Shown one piece after another: positions 60,537 through 64,000 of a DNA stretch of 64,000 nucleotides; the first letter of the stretch is position 1, and each line of letters starts with the position of its first letter. The translations under genes and the position numbers were made by a program. Source of the stretch: Akebia trifoliata. Taxonomy: Eukaryota > Streptophyta > Magnoliopsida > Ranunculales > Lardizabalaceae. Location of the stretch: assembly GCA_017979445.1 (NCBI GenBank), contig CM030706.1, positions 15,548,967 through 15,612,966 of the forward strand. The letters run 5' to 3'. Under the pieces are notes generated by a model. It had not been told where the DNA came from and ran no database searches. It saw nothing but the letters and a program-made list of their open reading frames with translations.

Positions 60537-61439
60537 TTATTAATGATCAAACTTGAAAATCTCCAAATATGAGAACATTGCCATTTAAACCTAGTTTTTT
60601 TTATGTTTGTTTTATTTATTTTTTAGTTTATCTGATTCGTTTATTTTTGAGATGGTGTTATATTCTCTCGGCATCATTTTTTAGCATATTATTATGGAAT
60701 ATTAGTTGTTATGATATAATTTAGGGGATGACCCTAAATAATGCAACATATTGAGAGGATGATGATGTGAGAAAATGGGTGTTGACCCATTTTTTTATTT
60801 GAATTATTTTTGGGTTTGTATTATCCTTTATCGGTATCCTTTGGTTCGATTTTGGATACTTTGATTTGACATATAATTTTTTTTATGATTCAATCTAGGG
60901 TCATTTTGGGATGACCCTAAACAATTAATAAAAGATTCAAAGTGACATATGATTTGAGACGGAATGATGTTGGATTGACGGTAAAAATTTGGATATCCTA
61001 TTTTTAGGATGTATTTTGTTTTTTCTATGGTCCTAATTAAGGGTCACTATTGAAGACTCCAAAATAATCTAAATTTATTCGAAAGAAGATAATGAATTAA
61101 AATGGAATGAGGGTTGTTGAACCATGAAGATGTAAAATAAAATAAAATAAAAACTTTTTATTTATTTATTTTTCTTTTTTATTTTTATTTTCAAGAACCT
61201 GCGTTGATCTGTTCTGTGGCAGTAAAGTTAATTTTTTTTTTTTAATTTTTAGGAAAAAGTAATAAAATTTTTTTAGCGCTATTGGAAATAGCAATAAGTT
61301 AATGTTTTTAATTCGATTTTAAAGGTGGTGTGCCATCAACGTTTTGAGTTTTTTCTTTTTCCATCTTCTTCTCCAATGAGAAAGAAGGGACAACAAAGAA
61401 ACGCAGAGAGAGGCATCCCTCTCTATATCTCTTCCATCC
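60537..61439 (+). other. Tat4 proximal leader
   Basis: Repeated GGGTCA...TGACCC motifs near 60720, 60896 and 61040. GAGAAAGAAGG near 61378 aligns with Tat3 47505, just before the captured gene in each. Homopolymer runs otherwise. Confidence 0.65.
60896..60919 (+). promoter_or_regulatory. Conserved leader hairpin (Tat4)
   Basis: TAGGGTCAT, loop TTTGGG, ATGACCCTA: a perfect 9-bp stem. Confidence 0.6.
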
Positions 61440-61990
61440 CTTTTCAATCTCTTCTCCTTCTCTTCGATCCAGATGTTCTTCTTCTTCTTCTAAATCAAGC
61501 AAATGAACAATCTCCATCGTCAATGTCGAAGATTTGGTCGAAAAGATTGGATCTTTCTTAAAACCGACACTCTAAACTTTCTTGATGAACATAATCAAAA
61601 ACTAATCGGATCACCTCCGCTGGACATATCAAAGAAACTTCCAATGTTTTAGTTCCGATTGGAACCGTTGATTTTGTGGATCGATTGGTCGATTCATCTT
61701 CGTGTCAGATTATGCTTGTTGTTCATGATTCGTTGAAATTAAAAAGGAGAGATCGTTAATGTAAAAGAGAAATTGGGACCGTTCGATGTGGTGTACCTTT
61801 GTTATTTGCCTACTTTGTCGTTTGAGCTCGATCAAATCTTTGGAGCGCTGACTGAATGTTGTTCATCTGGTGCAAGACTCATTATCAGCTATCCTTAAGG
61901 AAAGGAAATTGTGGAATAACAATGGAAAGAAAATCTTGATATGGCAATCTCCTTCGATTTCTTTTTTCAAAGGGTAGCAACATAAAAATT
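61440..61990 (+). pseudogene. Probable captured host-gene piece, methyltransferase-like
   Basis: Not part of any retrotransposon protein I know and absent from Tat2, Tat3 and TatB. Read in changing frames it gives DLVEKIGSFLK (61535), then TLNFLDEHNQKLIGSPP (61570), VDFVDRLVDSSS and IMLVVHDSLK (61670-61740), then GPFDVVYLCYLPTLSFEL and GALTECCSSGARLIISYP (61780-61895). The last two look like the later strands of a Rossmann-type, SAM-methyltransferase-like domain (FDVV... followed by G-RLIIS-P). Stops and shifts between the pieces show it is dead. The identity of the source gene is uncertain. It sits at the same leader position as the PPR fragment in Tat3. Confidence 0.45.
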
Positions 61991-62266
61991 TTGTTTTATA
62001 AAATCCCTTAAAAAAAAATTTGCTCGCAGCCCTCTTTGTCATCAAGGAGAAAATAAAATTTCTTTTTCTATTGGCATGCCAATTTTTAGCAATAACACAC
62101 CATCAGTTTGTTTGTTGATTATTTCTTTGATAGCAAACAAATTGGTGTGGTAATATTTGTTTTTTTGGGCTGAGTTTTCTTTTAGAAAAAAAAAGTATAA
62201 TAGATTTCAGAATCAACGGGCAATCCCCTTGACAACCCAAAAGGAATAAAGGTAGAAGGAAATGCA
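61991..62266 (+). other. Tat4 leader between captured piece and gag
   Basis: Contains GGCATGCCAA, AGCAATAACACACCA and its partial inverse TTGGTGTGG near 62140. No other feature seen. Confidence 0.5.
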
Positions 62267-63400
62267 ATGAGACGTTCATATGAGGTCTTTGAACTTAATG
62301 GAGATGAAGAACATGTTGATGTAAATCCTCTGTTAACCAACAGGATGTCTCAGTTGGAATCAACTTTGAAGAGTATAAACGGTATCGATGAAATTGCGGC
62401 AGGCATTGAAGTTCTGAATCGTATCCCTAGAATTCATTTGCCAGAGAAGTTTGTGATGCCTGAAATGGACAAGTTCAATGGGGTAGGTTGCGCAAAAACA
62501 CATCTTAAGGTGTATGTTACAAACATGCGGGGCTCAGTGATAAACATATGACATTACTATTTCAACGAACTTTATCAAGATTACCACTACGATGGCTGAT
62601 GTCTCAAGATCAAGGTACAATAGGTATATGGGAAAATATGTCAAAAGTTTTCTGGCATCAGTATAAGTATAGTACTGAGATTGAAACTTCAAGAAGGGAT
62701 CTGGAGTCAACTAAATAGAAGAATGGAGAAACGTTTACAGATTTCAATGGTCGATAGAGGGCCAAGGCTGCACAAATGTGGGATAGATCTTTAAAGAAAG
62801 AACAAGTGGCTATTATCTTAAAAAATCTCTCACAAGGGTACACTCGACATTTAGTCTCCCAATACCTTTTTACATTTGAGTCTCTGTTGTAAGTCGGTAG
62901 CCAACTGGAAGATACTTTTACTTCCGGGGTCCTTTCTAATCCTTCTGACGATAAGCTCAAAAGGCCCTTCACCAATTCCAAGCCTAGCACTAATCACGCT
63001 ATGTAGCCAGTACATTTGCTTCCCCTGTTCAATCTACCACCTTGTCTACCAACCAAATTAACCCTAGTCAACCTCGACCATGTAGGAAATTCACCGATCT
63101 TGGGATATCTTTGAGCCTTGTTTTTCAGAAACTATTAAGTGAAGAGCTCATTGCACCTCTCCAACCTCGACCTTTACCAAACCCGCTCCCCACTTCTCAC
63201 AATCCCAACCTATTGTGAGTTTCACTAAAATCTCGATTATCCTACTAATCGTTGCGTCGTCCTTCGTCACACAGTTCAAGATCTCATTGACGCCGTTAAT
63301 GTCCCCACCCCTAAGTAGCCAAATGTTACTAGCAACCCTCTATCTACTTACCAACCTCCTTTGACTTTGAACATGATATCCAACAAATGCAGCCTTGGCC
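62267..63400 (+). pseudogene. Tat4 gag, broken
   Basis: Relic of Tat Gag, better kept than in TatB. The open piece 62267-62551 (94 codons) holds RIPRIHLPEKFVMPEMDKF and GCAKTHLKVYVTNM, the capsid N-terminal signature. After a shift the capsid continues (MADVSRSR..., then TDFN near 62730). The C-terminal block FTDLGISLSLVFQKLL with PRPLPNPLPTSHNP lies near 63090-63220. The histidine/cysteine motif that should follow is worn away. Multiple stops; not functional. Confidence 0.8.
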
Positions 63401-64000
63401 AAGGAAGAAGAAGTAAGTATGAATAAGGCAAAGAATCTGAAGAAGAAAACTCAGTCCTTTTGCTTGGAAATGATGTCTTGAGTTCTCAGTCTGTAATCAA
63501 ACCTATTGTGAGTAATTGTCTCTAGTTTTTGAGTCTTGAGTCCAGTTTTTTTTATCAATTCAGCAATCAAGTCTATTTTTCTTTTACCTTTATTGAGTCA
63601 AGTTAGTTTGTCAAGTTTGCAATGGCGTTAGACGTTTGAATTCAATTGAATAAATGAAATTTCTGAATACCTCGAGTGCATTAACGAATTAACTAATAAA
63701 CTAACTTCAAGGAGATAAATGTCTTGCTTGACCCCTAATCAAGGAAGTGAAGGTCATTGACCTTGGAACAAAAGATAATTCTTAAAGAGATTCAAATAGA
63801 AACCATCCTGTCCCTAGAGGAACATGAGGGGATAATGAATTTACTCAGAAATTTCAAAAGACTTATTTGCGTGGTCTGATAAGGATATGTTAGGTGCAAG
63901 CTTGGGTATTGTCTGACATGAAATAGATACTTGCTCAATGAAATGAAAACACCAACAAGATCAAAGAAGATGTTACAAAACGTATCAATGCGGTCCTCAA
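63401..64000 (+). pseudogene. Tat4 pre-RT region and start of RT
   Basis: Pre-RT linker (EYLECINELTN near 63667, then VIDLGTKDN near 63752 and HEGIMNLLRNFKRL near 63825). The last 45 bases read NKIKEDVTKRINAVL, the first edge of reverse transcriptase, where the window stops. Whether Tat4 has kept the RT core cannot be seen here. Confidence 0.7.

Larger units (their letters stand above)
58980..64000 (+). mobile_element. Tat4: Tat-lineage element, 5' part only
   Basis: 5' LTR 58980-60517, primer site, long leader with a second host-gene piece (61440-61990), gag relic (62267-63400) and the pre-RT/RT start up to the window end. LTR and primer site are more worn than in Tat2 and Tat3, so it is older. 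The 3' end is outside the window. Confidence 0.85.

Overview
The window looks like heterochromatic DNA from a plant nuclear genome, probably a eudicot. It is AT-rich and I find no intact host gene. Nearly everything is Ty3/gypsy LTR retrotransposon of the two non-chromovirus plant lineages, Athila and Tat (Ogre/Retand-like), plus fragments of a chromovirus-type LTR. The reverse transcriptase, integrase and gag motifs and the primer-binding sites (tRNA-Asp for the Athila element, tRNA-Arg(ACG) for the Tat elements) give the assignment. The names below are mine.

Layout. 1-2958: two diverged reverse-oriented chromovirus-like LTR pieces. 3146-13590: Ath1, a structurally complete Athila-type element on the minus strand. 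It has 1.2 kb LTRs about 97-98% alike, a perfect 5-bp target duplication (ATACT), PBS and PPT, but its gag-pol is broken by stops, a frameshift and a deletion. 14038-42790: TatB, an old plus-strand Tat element whose interior was hit repeatedly. An Athila solo LTR (19688-33036) sits in it and is itself split by Tat2, a complete minus-strand Tat element (20790-32961, duplication CCTAC). A Tat solo LTR (34655-36395, duplication CCTAC) sits further on, and a non-autonomous TIR transposon (39611-40763) sits in the 3' LTR. 42791-45014 plus 57305-58979: old degenerate repeat DNA split by Tat3 (45015-57304, plus strand). 58980-64000: Tat4, a plus-strand Tat element that runs off the window.

Working parts. 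Tat2 and Tat3 have LTR pairs, PBS, PPT and target duplications, so they moved. Their pol is reduced to the start of reverse transcriptase joined almost directly to integrase remnants, so they look like non-autonomous derivatives mobilised by enzymes from elsewhere. Their long leaders carry conserved hairpins and a module that also occurs in the Athila leader. Two of them carry unrelated host-gene pieces at the same leader position: a MEE40-like PPR gene fragment in Tat3 and a methyltransferase-like fragment in Tat4. Their 3' regions hold satellite-like arrays that differ between elements: a 33-bp repeat in TatB, a 34-bp repeat of about 107 copies in Tat2 and a 57-bp repeat of about 20 copies in Tat3. 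The U3 regions carry dense TTGACT (W-box-like) arrays just upstream of TATA boxes.

All copy numbers and identities were counted by eye and are approximate.
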